A model generated the notes under the pieces. That model was given only the letters and a program-made list of their open reading frames with translations, searched no databases and was not told the origin of the DNA. Positions 35,201 to 50,200 of a stretch of 64,000 nt of DNA are shown here, piece after piece (within the stretch, counting starts at the first letter, position 1; the number at the start of each line of letters is the position of its first letter). A program made the translations under genes and the position numbers. Source of the DNA: Manduca sexta (Eukaryota > Arthropoda > Insecta > Lepidoptera > Sphingidae); contig NC_051138.1 of NCBI RefSeq assembly GCF_014839805.1, positions 2,912,983 to 2,976,982 on the forward strand, read 5' to 3'.

Positions 35201-38200
35201 CAGCACTGTTTTTACCTATTTCGTCGTCGCAAATGCAACTATTAATAAACATGTCAACACGAATCCAATTATTAACTAGAACAAACTAAACCTATTTATT
35301 TTTAAATATACTTAAAAAGTTAAATTGACTTGGAACCGGGTAGAATTGTAATATCGATGGACGTTGTGTTGAAAAGTTTAATGTGCCAATTGTAATGAAA
35401 GGATAAAAAAATACTCTACAATTATTGGTAGAGATGTTGATATTACTGACCAAGGCAGGCAGACAGTAAAAATGAGGGACGGTTCCGCGCAGCTATCTTA
35501 GTGCAACAAGATACCCCGGGGCCGTCCCGTATGCGCCGAAGAAGGCCACTGCGTGTTTTGGTTGGTATGCTGGTGTAGGGTATATCAGGGGTTAGGGACT
35601 CGGTCCAATGCTCGCTCGGATAATATTCTACACCCAAGAGTCGTCATTGGGCCGTAAGACCGATGAAAGGACATAAACGTTCCACTGATTTCTAAGTGCT
35701 GGTAACGACAACGCGTTTTTTTCTCTGCGTAAAGAATGACATGGCAGATAATTGCCTCACTGCATCTGTCTCATGTTTTTTTTTTGAGATAAATGTGGTT
35801 ATATCTATGGAAGTTGGAGTGAAAACTTGAAAGGGCCCATTGAAATTTTGTTATGAAAGGTTACAAAACCCTACAATTATTAGTAGAGAAGTTGATATTG
35901 ACTCTGGACCTGATTCCTCTTCTAAAGCAGATACTCATAGATTACTACGCTATCAGTCTCAGTCTATTTTGAGTTAAGATATGTAATTTTTACTCAATTT
36001 ATTATTACTTATATATAATATAGGTCTTGTATTATATACTGTCCCACTGCTGGGCACGGGCCATCTCTACTACTAAGAGGGATTTGGCTTTGATCTACTA
36101 CGCTGACTTAGAGCGGATTGTTAGACTTCACACACCCTCAAAATTCCTATAGAGAACTTCTCAGGTATGCAGGTTTCATGATATTTTCCTTCATCGTTAA
36201 AGCAAGCTATAATTCACAAATAATACACACATAATTTTAAAAGAGTAAGAGGTGTGTGCCCTTGGGATTTGAACCTGCGGACATTCGTCTCGGCAGTCCA
36301 TTCCACACCCAACTAGGCCATCGCTGCTTCTATGATAATTTTAATATTTGATTAAAATTAACACTCACATTGTTCCTAGCACCCACGTCCGAGCCGAGTT
36401 CAATGAGGCGCTCCACAAACGACGTCCTGTTGTCTTTCACTGCGTACATTAGCGGTGTCATGCCGGTGGTCTGTAACAATACATAAATATATATGCACAC
36501 CATCACGCATTTTAATCCCCGAAGGGGTATGCAGAGGTGCAACCAGGGCACCCACTTTTCACCAAGTTTGTTCCGTCCCAGAATGTGATAGAGGGCGAGC
36601 CTATCGCCACATCGGGCACAAATTCCAGACTCCGGGCTGATACTGAGCAGAAAAACCCAATTATCACTTTGCCCGACTCGGGATTTGAACCCAGGACCTC
36701 AGAGCGCTGCCGTACCCCGCATGCAGTACAACTACGCCACCGAGGCAGTAAAATAAATAAATATATGAATAAAAAATATTATACTAATAGGTCTACTCAT
36801 ACATTGTTTTTATGTATGGGCACAGCAGTGACCCCACTGCACTTCATGGTGTAGAGTAGGATCCAATAGATTGGCGTCTGACGAGAGATGATTACCCCTC
36901 GACAGTCGACAAAATTATGCCGGCTTGTAACTGGATATATACAGGCGGATCCTAGAGCGTGACACACGTTGGTCACTATGGCGGGTTTTAACATCTTGTG
37001 TACGGTGGTCGGTATTCGGGCGGATATAAATTATATCCTACCACTAGCAAATACCTATACAGAGTGCGTCTGTATATGTTATTGCATGTTCGTTTCTCAA
37101 TAAAGTTTTCTATAATAAAAATATAAACGTTTCACTGCGCAAATACCCATACATGGGCGCCGGGAGGGGGGAGCAAGGGGGTGCACGTGCACCCGTCTGT
37201 CCAGAACAAAATACAATAAAAATAACAATTACAATCGCAACTAGCGACCACAGAAGTTTTATTATGGTTTAGCATACGCAAATACACGCGCGATTTATAT
37301 TTGGAAAAAAAAAATAAAAAATTTAATCATATTATGTAGTACCTACTTATGCAGATGCACCTCTCTAAAGATAATCTTAGCGGCGCCCATGCTTAGTGCC
37401 ATAATTTAAAACTTGGTAAGACACTGTTTAAGTTTACCGTTGAGTATCTAAATATAATCAATAGTTTATTCTGGTAAGAGGATAATGTAACCATAAAAGT
37501 AAATATTGAAAAATACAGCAATTCGTTAAATATAGGCTTTTGTAAAAAGTATTAAAACCTTTGTGATATATACGTATTGCGAAACATCACTAAATGAATC
37601 ACATCTTCATTTTCAAAACTTAAGAATCCAGATTCTCAGTTAAAAATCTGAATACAAACGTACAATATTTGAAGCATCATTAAAAATATAGTTCATATTT
37701 ATTTGTCCCCTGGCCGATCTAATTTACTACATCGTAGAGATTTCTGAAACGTAGAATAAATATTAGTTATAAGACTTCATAGCGGTTTCTACACTTCCAT
37801 AACATATCTTTGATGTGACAGTTCAATGTTCAATTAAGTACAAATTTTATTATTCTTAACATAATATTAGGATTTTTGCTCGTTTCAGAAACCGGAAACA
37901 CATTTTTTTTGCAATCGGCTAATGTCGGTTTAATTAATGATAAAAGAATAAGCACACATCAATCTTTATGTTAACGTGAAGTGGCCAGGGGCCGTAGCCA
38001 AGAGGCCTCTCTACAATCGTCAAGACTAAGGTTATGTGTGAGAATGATATATCCTAGTGATATTTTTTTAATTTTTTTTTATCAAACCTATCATTCAACA
38101 CCGGCGGAGACCTACGAACAGGATGCTGGAGTTCCCGACTTACCGATTGTAGTGCCCTAGAGGAAAGTAGGGAGGGGATATGTAGGGAAGGGAAGTGTGC

Positions 38201-41200
38201 GGGAAGGAAAAGGAACCTTCTTAGAATGAGCGAAACGAAAATGTTCGCGAGCCTAAATAGGCCTCAATTTGTAGTTACAATCATGAGGTATACACACTAA
38301 GGTATGCCCACGAAGGCTGAAATCTTCAAAAGGTCGAGAAATTATAGAATAAAAAATCGCGATAAAATCCGTAAAATAGTTTTATTTAAATGTCTACATT
38401 CGCGTAAACATAAGAAATCTTTAATGGCAGTAATTTATCGACAACAAAAAAATATATATGCAAGCCACTTAACCTTTTCAAACAGTATAAAGCTTGTTAG
38501 TTTTTCGCAAATTAATAGTGTGTATGTTCCGCCAGAACCCTTGAACTTAACTGTAATTGCAATCCACTTTAAAGTTAGTTCGTGCAGTTAACTATAGACT
38601 AGACGTGGTGCAAAATATAAGCGAAATGCCATATTGTTAATTCGATTTTTCATATTTTAATTTAATATTTGACGGTTAAGGCTAAAGTGTATTATGGTAG
38701 ATATCAGAATTTTAAATGGCAATTTGAAAGTTTGAGGTTGCTGGATTGTTTTTGCCAGTATGTAAAATATTTGTGTGCTTGTTTGGAATATAATATGGTT
38801 TGTAATTGTATGTTGTTTACTCTGTAAACATTTTGTGTAAGTTATTTTTCTAACCTTTGTAGATACTTAAACAATTATAAGTTTTACACTTAATTTTAGT
38901 TTCAAAATGTTTAGAGTCTATTCTTTAATTTGTAATAATTAGAAATAATAAACCACCAAATATAACGTCACCGTCTCTAGACAATTCATGAGAGGGCGAG
39001 TGATTTGAGCCAAATTTAAAACAATATAGCTTATGAATTAAATAAACAATGTATATTTAATCTAATCAGTATGTAGTGTATATAATAAAGTGTTTTCATT
39101 CAGCTAGTTGATAGTTTGTGGACACTCTTATTAGTTAAAGGGTTTGTTTTTTTTAATAATTTTATAGAGCTTTGGAAAGTAATTATATCCTCAACGTGAT
39201 TTAGAAAAATATGTGGACAACTAACGCAATCAAATCGAATATTTTTGTGAATATTTTATAATACATTTATGTACGTTATGATCATAATCACATTATAAAA
39301 CCGTTTTTTTATTAAGGGCTTTTGCATGAGTGTGACTAAATTTATTCAACATGAATATTAATATCGCTTGACGCTCGTGACTTGCACTGCTGCCTGTTGA
39401 AGAAAGATATTAGTAAATCCCTTTGAAAGTAATTATTGTAAATTGCAAGCGTGACTTTTATAATTACTGTGAGAATAATTTCTTCATGCTGGTTATTAAT
39501 TAACAACCTATATGATGTTCTTTTGAGATAAGTTCATAATATATGCAATTCTTCTATCTTTTATGTAGGCCAATAAACAGAATACAAACTCCCCTAATGA
39601 CTCGGTCAAAGTCGGGTTGCAGACTTTGTATTCTATAAGACTGACCGGCATAATAATTGCGACTATTGAGAAAACGTTTGCTGATCCACATTATACTAGT
39701 ACAATATTTAGTTATATGAAATGATGTATATAATATATTTAAACTGCGATAAAAAATTGGTACGGGGATTGCTTGTTCATACAGGTATATATTGATATTG
39801 TGTTACCAAATGGTATCATACTTATGAAAAATAAATCGAATTGTACATATAAAAAGGGCGAATTTTAAACAAAATACATATCAATAAAAAGTATTTTTTA
39901 TTTTACATGACCTACTACTATTCTAAGAGAGTTCGTCGCAACGGCATCATCACCTTTGAGTTAGAAATACACTCACGCATACGCTGTATTCTCACTTTAC
40001 TACCAAATAATTAAAAAAGAAACAGAAACGTACAACCATGATTACTAGTTAAAATATTCGTTGTATAAAATATTGGATGATTTTTGGCATAATGTTAGCA
40101 GGGGTAAAGACGAGTATGTGGTTTCATTTATTAACGTCAAATATCAAAATGATTTTGTAGGTGATAGTTGTAACTAATCAGCACATCGCAGTAATAGCTT
40201 CTATGAATATAAAGGCACGACTATTTACGCGGCTGTAAGTTTCCTTACCGGAAGCAAAATTGTTCCACACACGAATTTACACTCAAAAACAAATAAAATA
40301 TGTGTAGAAAACTACGAAATTACCATAACAATACAGCGTATTTGGCACGGACCCGTTTTGCATAGAGATTGTTCCAACAGCCGTAATACAAAACGGTGTC
40401 AGCAATTAAGGCCACGTATACGTGTTATTTTCGTAGATTTTCTGGTAATTTAAGATTAATATGGTAATAAGAATTTTGTATATTTTTTATAAGTCAATCA
40501 GTCGCATTTGTTGCTCACATAATAGGAAATAAGTATTAAACAGTAGCAAATATATATTATAGAATTTATGACATTGAAATAAAACTATTTCACGAATTTG
40601 GTCGCGGTTTTTTATCTTACAATTTTCTCCCGATGTTTCGTAGACTTTGCAGTCTTCATGGTCACGGAGGGGACTGAGTTGTTTGTCATCCAAAAACTTA
40701 ATGTTACAATATATACCTACATTTTACAAACTACGTGGTTTTACACAATTGTTGACAAAAAAGTAATCCAGGAGTATTTTTCTGCCTTTCATCTTTGCGT
40801 AGTTATCACTAAGGTAGGTAGTGAAAGGCTAATAGGTTAGCTAGGCTAGGTCTCATATCGACCTCACCGGTGAGGATCTCGACTCGTTATCTTTTTATCT
40901 TCCCTTATCAGCATGAGCTAGTTACCTCGGTTCTAATTAAACTAATTTTATCCTTAATTTAAAATTACTGTAGTTATATAGGTGATTTCAATGTAATTTA
41001 GTAATAATAATTATTCTAATAAATTGTATTCACGGATCATATGTGCAACTTTGTTCGCTTATGTGATAAATAAATATATATTTTTTTAAAATTTTATTTG
41101 CGCTTATTTACGTACAATTTACGAAAGCGGGTCTTAGTTTCTTAATGCTCAATAATTACTCTATTTACTATGATATTTAAGTGGGTACACAATAATATTA

Positions 41201-44200
41201 CATTGCTGTTTGGTACCAGAAATGTGTACGTAACAATAAATAACCGCATACAAACATAATATTACAATTAAAAAATACGATTTCAACAACCAGTTGAAGT
41301 ATATTGTATCCAATACAATTATTGTGGATTATGATATTTGACAAGGGCCTAAGATCATCACTTAGTTGTCTAAAATATGCTGAATTTTCCAACCATTTAT
41401 CATAAAGGCAATTTCCTTAAATGATAACGCGCCATCGTTCCGCCGGCTGCTTCCGTTTCCATCAATATCCGGGCTTTTAGCCGATTAAAACTGCACTGAC
41501 CCCGGCAAGCGCTGAGTCACGCCTTGAGCGGCCATTTTGAACCACGAAAATGACTAATGTTTGAACTAAAAAAGTTATGAGACGTGTAGGTGTTCATAGC
41601 AAAAATCATAGGCGAAGTAGATACTGGAATATAAAAGTTATGATTTTTGTCGGATATACTGATGTTAGTGGTGAGGCTAAATCAGAACCAACTAAATCAA
41701 GGTTGTCCCAGTGTCCACCAATATTGGAAGAGGGCACAAATTTTGCATCCCAGTCTGCTCGCCGGCCAGACATCAGTGGATATATTTATTGTCATATGGT
41801 ATAAAAAAATAAATATCTTTTGACCTATGTAAATAAGCTTTAATCCACACACCGCTTGATTCTAGATGATGCAACGCAGTATTGTGTAATTCAAAGTTAT
41901 ATGTGAATTGCTGTTTAACCAATAAAAGATATTTGTTCAACACTGTGACAAGACAAACGTTCAGTATAAGGCTTAAAGTTCACAAAATGAAAAAAACATT
42001 GTTTTGTAAATGGATATCAATTTTCAATTTTGACTAATTTATTATACTTAAAAATAAAATTTTAATAAATACATTACATATTCGTGATATAGTGATTGAA
42101 AGCGTGCTTCATATTGATTCATAGGACGCGCTTTACCGATCGGAGTGGTGTCAACTTTGACACTTAGAAGACATCAACGCACACTTCGTTTCTAATTTGT
42201 AGTATCTAGTAAATGGCTTAATTTCGTTTTCACTTTTCTTTTTTATATTATTAATGGCGAGAAACAAACATATGTAGGTTAGATTTATTTTGTTTATTCT
42301 ATTATATAATAAAAAGTTGTCGAGAATAGTTGATCTCACAATAGATAGACGGGCTTCAGAAAGCTTTAGGCATATATTTAGGTGGATAGGAAGGATATGT
42401 GCAGTTCAATAATGACTGATTAATGATTTTTAGTCAATAAAGTTACTACGCATAACGATACTCGAAATGCTTGTAGTCATCGTATTAATTTTAATTGTTG
42501 TGTGTCGTTGTTAGTTTTCATTTTGTAAATACTTAACATAAACCGTAGTTGTATTTAATAAGTTTCTTTATATTCTTCATTGTCTTTCATAACCTTCATC
42601 AGACAATAGGTACATTAGTTGCGCCAAAAAAAATTAAAAATGTCACTGACCCGACGATCCGTCCCTCGATTTCAATAACCTTTATAATCCATTCACGATT
42701 AACAATTGTAGAAATTGATACAATTACGTCTGCAAGCAATAGGACTATGTATACTTCTATAGTATTTCTTTGTACGCTTATGTCGGGCGTTGTGTCAACC
42801 GCCCTTGTGAAGGCCTTGACTTGTCGCGAAATACTTTGATACTTTAAACAATTCTTAGAAACGATAATCCGACTTTTAAAATTATACATAAAGGTTTACA
42901 TCTGAATGTTTCATTATATACATGGTATATAATACGTATGCATCACCCAAAAGGTTGACTGGTAGAGAATGCTTTCCGCACTAAACTAGCCTTTATACAT
43001 TGATGTAAAGAAAAAATAGAAGTAGTATTCAATAATTTTGTGATCCCTTAGTGGTAGACGGGTGCCTACCGCTGAAGAGTTTCCTTACCCATCCCAGTAT
43101 AGAGATTCCTATAATGGGAATGAAAATATTCTTGGTGAATTGTAGATTACTTGCGTCTCTGACTAGCTTCTTAAGGTTTCGAGCTCATTTTATATATGTT
43201 CAATTTTGAATATAAATATATCAATACTAATTGTCCCATGTATATACTAATATATTATAGTTCTTTAAAGGCGCCGACAAAATTGAACCTTGAACCCTAA
43301 GGTGACGCTGTGTTACTCATTCCACAAGGTTATGAAGTTATTGAAATAAATTAACCATAATTTCCCACTTTAAAGAATACTGTTGCGACTGCAAAACTTT
43401 TTTTATGAAAATTTAGATATATTTAAACACACAGTAAAAGTTATTTGGTGAAGTATCCATTTATATAAGATGTATTTATAATTCCATATTAGAATTTGCT
43501 GTATATTTAAATATCTGTGGCGCCTGTTATAGAGATTTTATAAGTAGTCAAATTATATTTATACGTACAATTGCACATATTTAAAAAAAAATACATTTTG
43601 CTCTGAACTTCTTTTTAATAGATTCTCGAAAGTATAGAAAAACTGTCAAAACTCAGTAAAGGCTACTTCCGTGTAAAAATACGAATTAATATAATGTGTA
43701 GAAATAATTCCTAATCGACAAACTTTACGTTTTAATTAGTTTTTTAGATAAAGGTTTTGGTGAATGTTTTATACCTGTAAATATATTTTTTGCAATAGCG
43801 TGAATACTGAATACAATTTATACAAACTTGGCATCATTCCACTGCGCTTTAGATCTGCTTCTAAATCAGATGCCGTCACAACTCGTCAGTTTCGCGAAAA
43901 TAAAATCGAAAACTGCATTACGTGTATTGCACGATGTCATGATAAATCGTATTCAATTTTTAAATTTTGTCGTAAATCACAATATTCAGATATCGACATT
44001 TGGCTGTCAGCAGTACCTATATATTTCATCATTGACTAAACATTTTTGATATTGCAACTTGATTACATTTTCCACCCATGATAGTCTCGTTGTATGTTTT
44101 TCGAATGTATATTTTTTAGATTGCAGGCAATGGAATGCTTTCATGTTGCAGTAGCATTTGACTGGATAATCAAAATACCTCTAGAAATCGCATGTACCAA

Positions 44201-47200
44201 CAGCGCATTAGAAGCCATTCCACGGAGTATTAAATAGGAAAAGTAAAAAGTAACACTAGAGCAAGCGGAAAACTGACCCACTTTATTCCCCAGTGAATAA
44301 TTCATAAACATTGTTTTAACGTTTGATTGACGTTACTTTGCCGGGGGATATAAAATGGCTATGGGGTAGAAATTATAATTAGTACAGAATGAGTTTTGTT
44401 GTGATTTACTGCTGAATATTGTGGATACGATGGGCAAGTTCATTACTAAAAAGGTTTTGTACTTTGAGGCCGCGTATGGTAAAACGTGATGTTAGCAGTT
44501 CGCTTGCTAGATATTATATTTTTATTTCAAACGTAGCTTGTTCTATTTTAAAAAAAAAAAATGCATTTATATCGTCTGTGTATTATTCATATGCACCCAC
44601 TGGCCGAAATTCAGATTAAAACCGTTTGAAAACAATTTAAATACTATATAATAATCTTCAGTACACTTTTACGATGTTTCGGTGAAATAAAATGATTCAT
44701 GGTCGTCTTGCTAACTGTTTTAATGCATGATGTGGGAAAGTTATTACAAAATTAACGTCTATTTTGCTGAATAATATTGTAAATAAAAGCGTAGATTGTG
44801 CAATAAAACTATTAGTCGGATTTTATCGCGGTTTTTCATATTGTATTTTTTTTCCAAACGTAGATTCTGTTTATGAATCTTGTTGTACATACTTACATAC
44901 CATCACGCATTTATCCCCGAAGGGGTATGCTGAGGCGCAACTAGGGCACCCACTTTTCGCCAAGTATGTTCCGTCCCATGATCTGACAGGGGGCGAGCCT
45001 ATCGCCATATCGGGCACAAATTTCAGACTCCGGGCTGATACTGAGCAGAAAAACCTAAATATCACTTTGCCCGACCCGGGATTCGAACACAGGACCTCAG
45101 AGCGCTATTGTACCGGACATGCAATACAACTACGCCACCGAGGCAGTCTTGTTGTATTATTTAATAATATAAATTTTTGGCAAATCGAGAATGTACCTCA
45201 TAATGTTTAACATTATGGGGTACATTTTTAGTGTAATTAATTATAAAAGATAAATATAATTCTTCAGATTTTTGAATGAATGAACGGAATAAATAATGTT
45301 GATAAAATTAAGTACTTGTTAATTCTTTTTAGTACTGTATATACATTTTTATTGTATATTTTAGGCATTGATAATATAAATCTCATTATGATTACGTATA
45401 TAAATAATAAAAATACTTGTGTAATACTCTATATTATTAGGTAAAATTAAAGGCCGTATTTCATATAGGTTTCTCCCAATTTGTTTTGAAATATAACGTA
45501 ATAAAGCTATTAGAACCGCCTACGCACTGCCCTTCAATTTCTTAGAATTTAACTACTTTATAGCACAAATATGAGGCCTGACTCCAGCTACCGTAGAAAT
45601 GCTACGAAATGAGCTCACAGAAGCATAGACAATATTTATTTTGACCCTTTGAATTTCGTGAAAAGGTATCGGGTGCCAGAGTTGTCTTGCTTCGTAGTAT
45701 TTACTTATTACGTTTACCTTCTATAGTGGCGAAAGGTGAAATTTTCAGAAAGGGAACTCCACACAACATATGCATACTAATGCACGAATTAGGTCTACTA
45801 ATCGTTCTAATGATAATAAGATTCTTCACAAAGGGAAGCCGGCAGGAATCGGGTTAGACGGACCTTTCGCCACTGCCTTGTACGATACAGATATAAGCCT
45901 CCATAAATTTTTAAATGACTAGTAATTCTACTTTAATAAATATAAAACAATATTTGAAATAAACATGTTATTTAAGTAGAAATCGAACTTGTCTCTCGCT
46001 ACACTAGTTCCCTACGAAGTTGTATTCCATACACGCGTAAACACTTAAAACTTGACGCATTCTTTAGTCGGCATTAATTAAAAGCGTAATAAAGGTAAGT
46101 CGATTTCGACCAATGGCATTGGGCACTGGCCTTCTAAATATGAGACAGGTCAGCAATTCCCAAGGATATGTGCAAGGTCGCCGATCTCCCATCGATTGTG
46201 CGGTGGACACGCAAAACTCCTTGTGGGGACCTTGACACAGAAATTACGTTTAACACCCCGAATCGGACCCGGATTTGTTGCCGTTTGTGTTGATTTATCT
46301 TTTGAGGAATTTGTTTGAGGGTGGGGGAGGTGGAGTTGTCTGTTATGGACATGGGATTTTGGTTATTAATGTGGTTAGATAGGGGGCATTTTCGGATTGT
46401 ATGCCCTCAGATTTTGGCATTGTATTGTTTTTTGATAAATAAACGGCAATGCGTGTCGAGAGCGGGCTAGCTTTTTGTTTTCGTGTAAAATCTTCAACCA
46501 TTCATAATGGTTAAAACTACTAGAAATAGCAAAAAATGCAAGGAGTACAATCTGAGTTTTGATTTCTAATATTCAAATAGAGTATCACCTTATGTTGAAT
46601 TTGGCCATGCGGCCCAATTGCGTCTTCGGGGGCAAATCCATCTTTTTGCAATTGCGAGCGTTCTAATTGAAGGACAGTTTTCTCACACGTAAAGGTGAAT
46701 AGAGGATTTTCCGGCGCTTTTACCTATACGGCTATCAAAGCTGTCCTTCGATTTGAACGTCCGTAATTGCAAAAAGACGGATTTGCCCCCGTAGATAGAA
46801 TAGGGCTTCCTGATCTTACGTGTTATAATGTCCACATTACAAGAAAAATATTTGAATCCCCAAATATAAATAAATATCATAGCATAATCGACTTTGAAGA
46901 CAGACTTTTATATCATAGCATGTATTTTTTATTAGTATGACTCAAAAACATTAAGTCTAGTAATAATTTGTTTCTGAGAATAGAACAATTCGCGGTATAG
47001 GCTAGTCCGCAACACATGGCCCGAGGGACTTGGAATCATGAGCAATAGCTATTAACATTAAAATTATATATAATTTAGTAACACTGGCAAAAAGCGATAA
47101 TATCGTCGCAAATTTTAGATGCGTGACAACATATCTTATGTATTTTAAGTATGAATGTAGTGGAAGTGAATTAGTGAAATTTTAAGATAAAAGATAATGT

Positions 47201-50200
47201 TTTATTTTATTGTATGAATATAGCAATAAACAAATAAATCGCCCTAAGCCTCTTTGACACATATCACACATTAGCTCACGCCTTACTAAAGGACTCAGGG
47301 CTTTCGCACGAAACCTCCAAAAATAGATGACCATATCAATGGCTCGACGTAAATGAAGTTCAATTATATTTCGTTGGGTTTATGTGGACCGTGACCTGCT
47401 TTTTGTTTGGTAGAAATTTAACTAACTGTTAGGTATAAGTTTGAGCTTTGGAGTCTGAAGGTTAAATTATGTTTATACCGGCTTTTTTTTAGCTGTAAGG
47501 GTGATGCAATTTATAATATCCGCGATTGGTATAAAGAAAATATTATAATTTTACTCTGTCTGCTTCCACAACTTTTTATTTCTAAGACATATTGCCAGTA
47601 ATTTTTTGCGCGATTGACTTCCATATGTGTTTAGTAGCTGTTTTTGCAGTCTAATTGAAGCGTAAGGGCTGTGGAATTGAAAATCTTGGCTAAAATTGCC
47701 ACGACAGACAACACTGTTTTTTAATACACGAATTGAATTTGTATACAGGGAGTTCATGTCAAGCAGGCGGCCGATAAGTAAGTGCAGAATAGTATAGTTA
47801 GAATGGAACGGACTGCTGAGACGAAGTTCTGCAAGTTCAAAAATCAATGTACACGCTTCTGACTTTGAAGTTACGCGTATTGTTTACCAATTATCTTTCG
47901 CTTTAACAGTGAAGGAAAATGATTTACGCGAAAGTTAGACATTGAAATAAAATTATATCTCGGATTTTGTCGCGCTTTTATATATATTGTAATTTTCTGT
48001 AGACGTGTCTAAATTTGCAGCTTTCATGGTCACGGAGGGGACTGAGATGTTGGTCGTCCAAAAAGTCAGTTACAATTTATAACAAAATTTTACAATTATA
48101 CAAATTTATTTTTTTAGCTGTTGATGTCCTGTCTTCGCAGAATGAGCTCACAGTGTCTTGGAAGGTAGGGGTACAGGCCTTTGCTCAGCAGTTAGTATAC
48201 AATACAAGTTGTGTATTATTATTTTTATATAGGTTTCTGTTCGTAAAAACTCAGGCAAATTGGGTTCTGTAATATATTATGTTTTAAAAAGTGTGTTGCG
48301 CCGACTCCTCATTGGTATGGAATAAGGGCGGACGGAAGAACACCATCAACACATTTTGTAGTAAGTAAGTATAACTGATTCGACGATTAATCTGTCTTGC
48401 AATAAAGAAATAAATCACGCCTCGACCCCTGAAGGGGCAGGCAGTGGTGCAACCAGGCCATATTTGTTCCTTCCATGGTGTGATAGTGGGCGAACCTATT
48501 GCATATCAAGCACAAATTTCCGTCCCTGGGTTGACACAGAGCAGAAAAAGCATATCACTTGACCAGACTGGGAATTTGAACCCGGGACTTCAGAGCGGTG
48601 ATTGTCCGTTCGAAATATGACTACGCCACCGAGGCAGTCTTATAATAACAATTTTAGATTTGAAGTAATATCTCTTTGGTTGTAACTCCTATTAAAATTA
48701 TACTGATACTCGTAATGTTAATAAATTTATTAATTTTATTTATTATAATGATAAAGTTTGTAAAGATGTTTTGATGGTTGCATTAGGTGTTTGTTACATG
48801 TTATTTCTACATCACATTCTACATTATACATTTCATTCTACACATATCCGATGATTTGTATAAAACTTGTTATGAAGATTTACTTTCCTGTCGCAGAAAT
48901 TCAAAGTCAATTATATAAAAATCCTATTATGTATCATTATACACAAATAAAATCACGTGTCGAATCAATTGCGTGTAAAAATTATGTCTATACCCTTTTT
49001 AATAATGACGTCACACGTAGTACGGATTGAGTCCAAATTTTGCCGAAAGCGGCACTTAGAAGTGTTATTATACCAATTATGAGTGTGAAAGCCGTAACTT
49101 TTTGTAAGGCCCCATCCAAGGTCCGTAACTCTAGAGGTGCCCTTGAGCTAGTTGCTCCTACTTGTATTTTAGCTTTATTAGTTGAAACGCTTGTTTCAGT
49201 TTGCCGACACAATACAAATCATTTTGATGTTAATAACAGTGATCCTACACCTGTTCCTTTGCCTCATTTTTGTAGAACTTAATATTTCATAAGGTCCAGT
49301 GTATACTCTTTTCGAGATATTTATTTTACGGAACTATGTTAATAACATTTATATTTTTGGATATTTGTCAGAATATATATTAATATTATAAAGCTGAAGA
49401 GTTTGATAGTAACACTACTTGAACCGTAGGTGTAAAGTAAAAAGGTGTAAGTTTTGAACAAAATAAATATCAATAAAAGGTGATTTTAATTTTATACGAC
49501 CTAATACCACTACTACTTCTCTGACAGAATTCGTTCGAGCGGCAAAATAACATTTTCAGACAGAATTACACTCATGCACACGACATATTCATACAAAACT
49601 ACAAAATGGTAAATATAATTAAGAGAGTAAGACTAGAATTTTTGGTGAAAATATTCGTTATTTACGGAATGATAGTATATGTAAAGACGAGCGTGTGGTT
49701 TCATTTATTAACGCAATGCAACGCAGTTAAAATGACCCTGTATGATTACTACATATATTAATAAATATCAATCTATCGCAACACAGTCATACACAAAAAC
49801 CATTTTGCCTCGATTGTCATTTTTTCCTCCGTCAGGTAGGGCTGTATGTTCGATATCTTGGCAACGGATCGCGTGCTGCCGTCCACGAGACATCTTTCCA
49901 CCTTTTTACTGCCTCTGTGGATCGCTTACAGCCAATCGATCCGTTGTATCTGCTTATATTTGTTTTGGTGAGATTTTTGACGAATATTTCTAGTTTTCGT
50001 GTTTGTTTTGGTTATGTTTCGTAGTATTTGAGATGGTGTGGAATGGTGAATTGGTGTGGAATGAACTCTTATGTAATTGAATTAAAAACTGTAAAATGTT
50101 GGCAATAAACATGTTTTAAATAAAAATTTGGTCGGACCATACATATCTATATATATAAAAGAAAGTGGTGTTAGTTACACTATTTATAGCTCAAGAACGG

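Larger units (their letters stand above)
37400..42540 (-). other. nompC intron 1, proximal part
   Basis: Apart from the repeats listed (38090-38305, 40578-40700), this is AT-rich DNA without a supported gene. A moderately GC-rich stretch at 41430-41560 has no coding frame I can defend. Confidence 0.5.
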
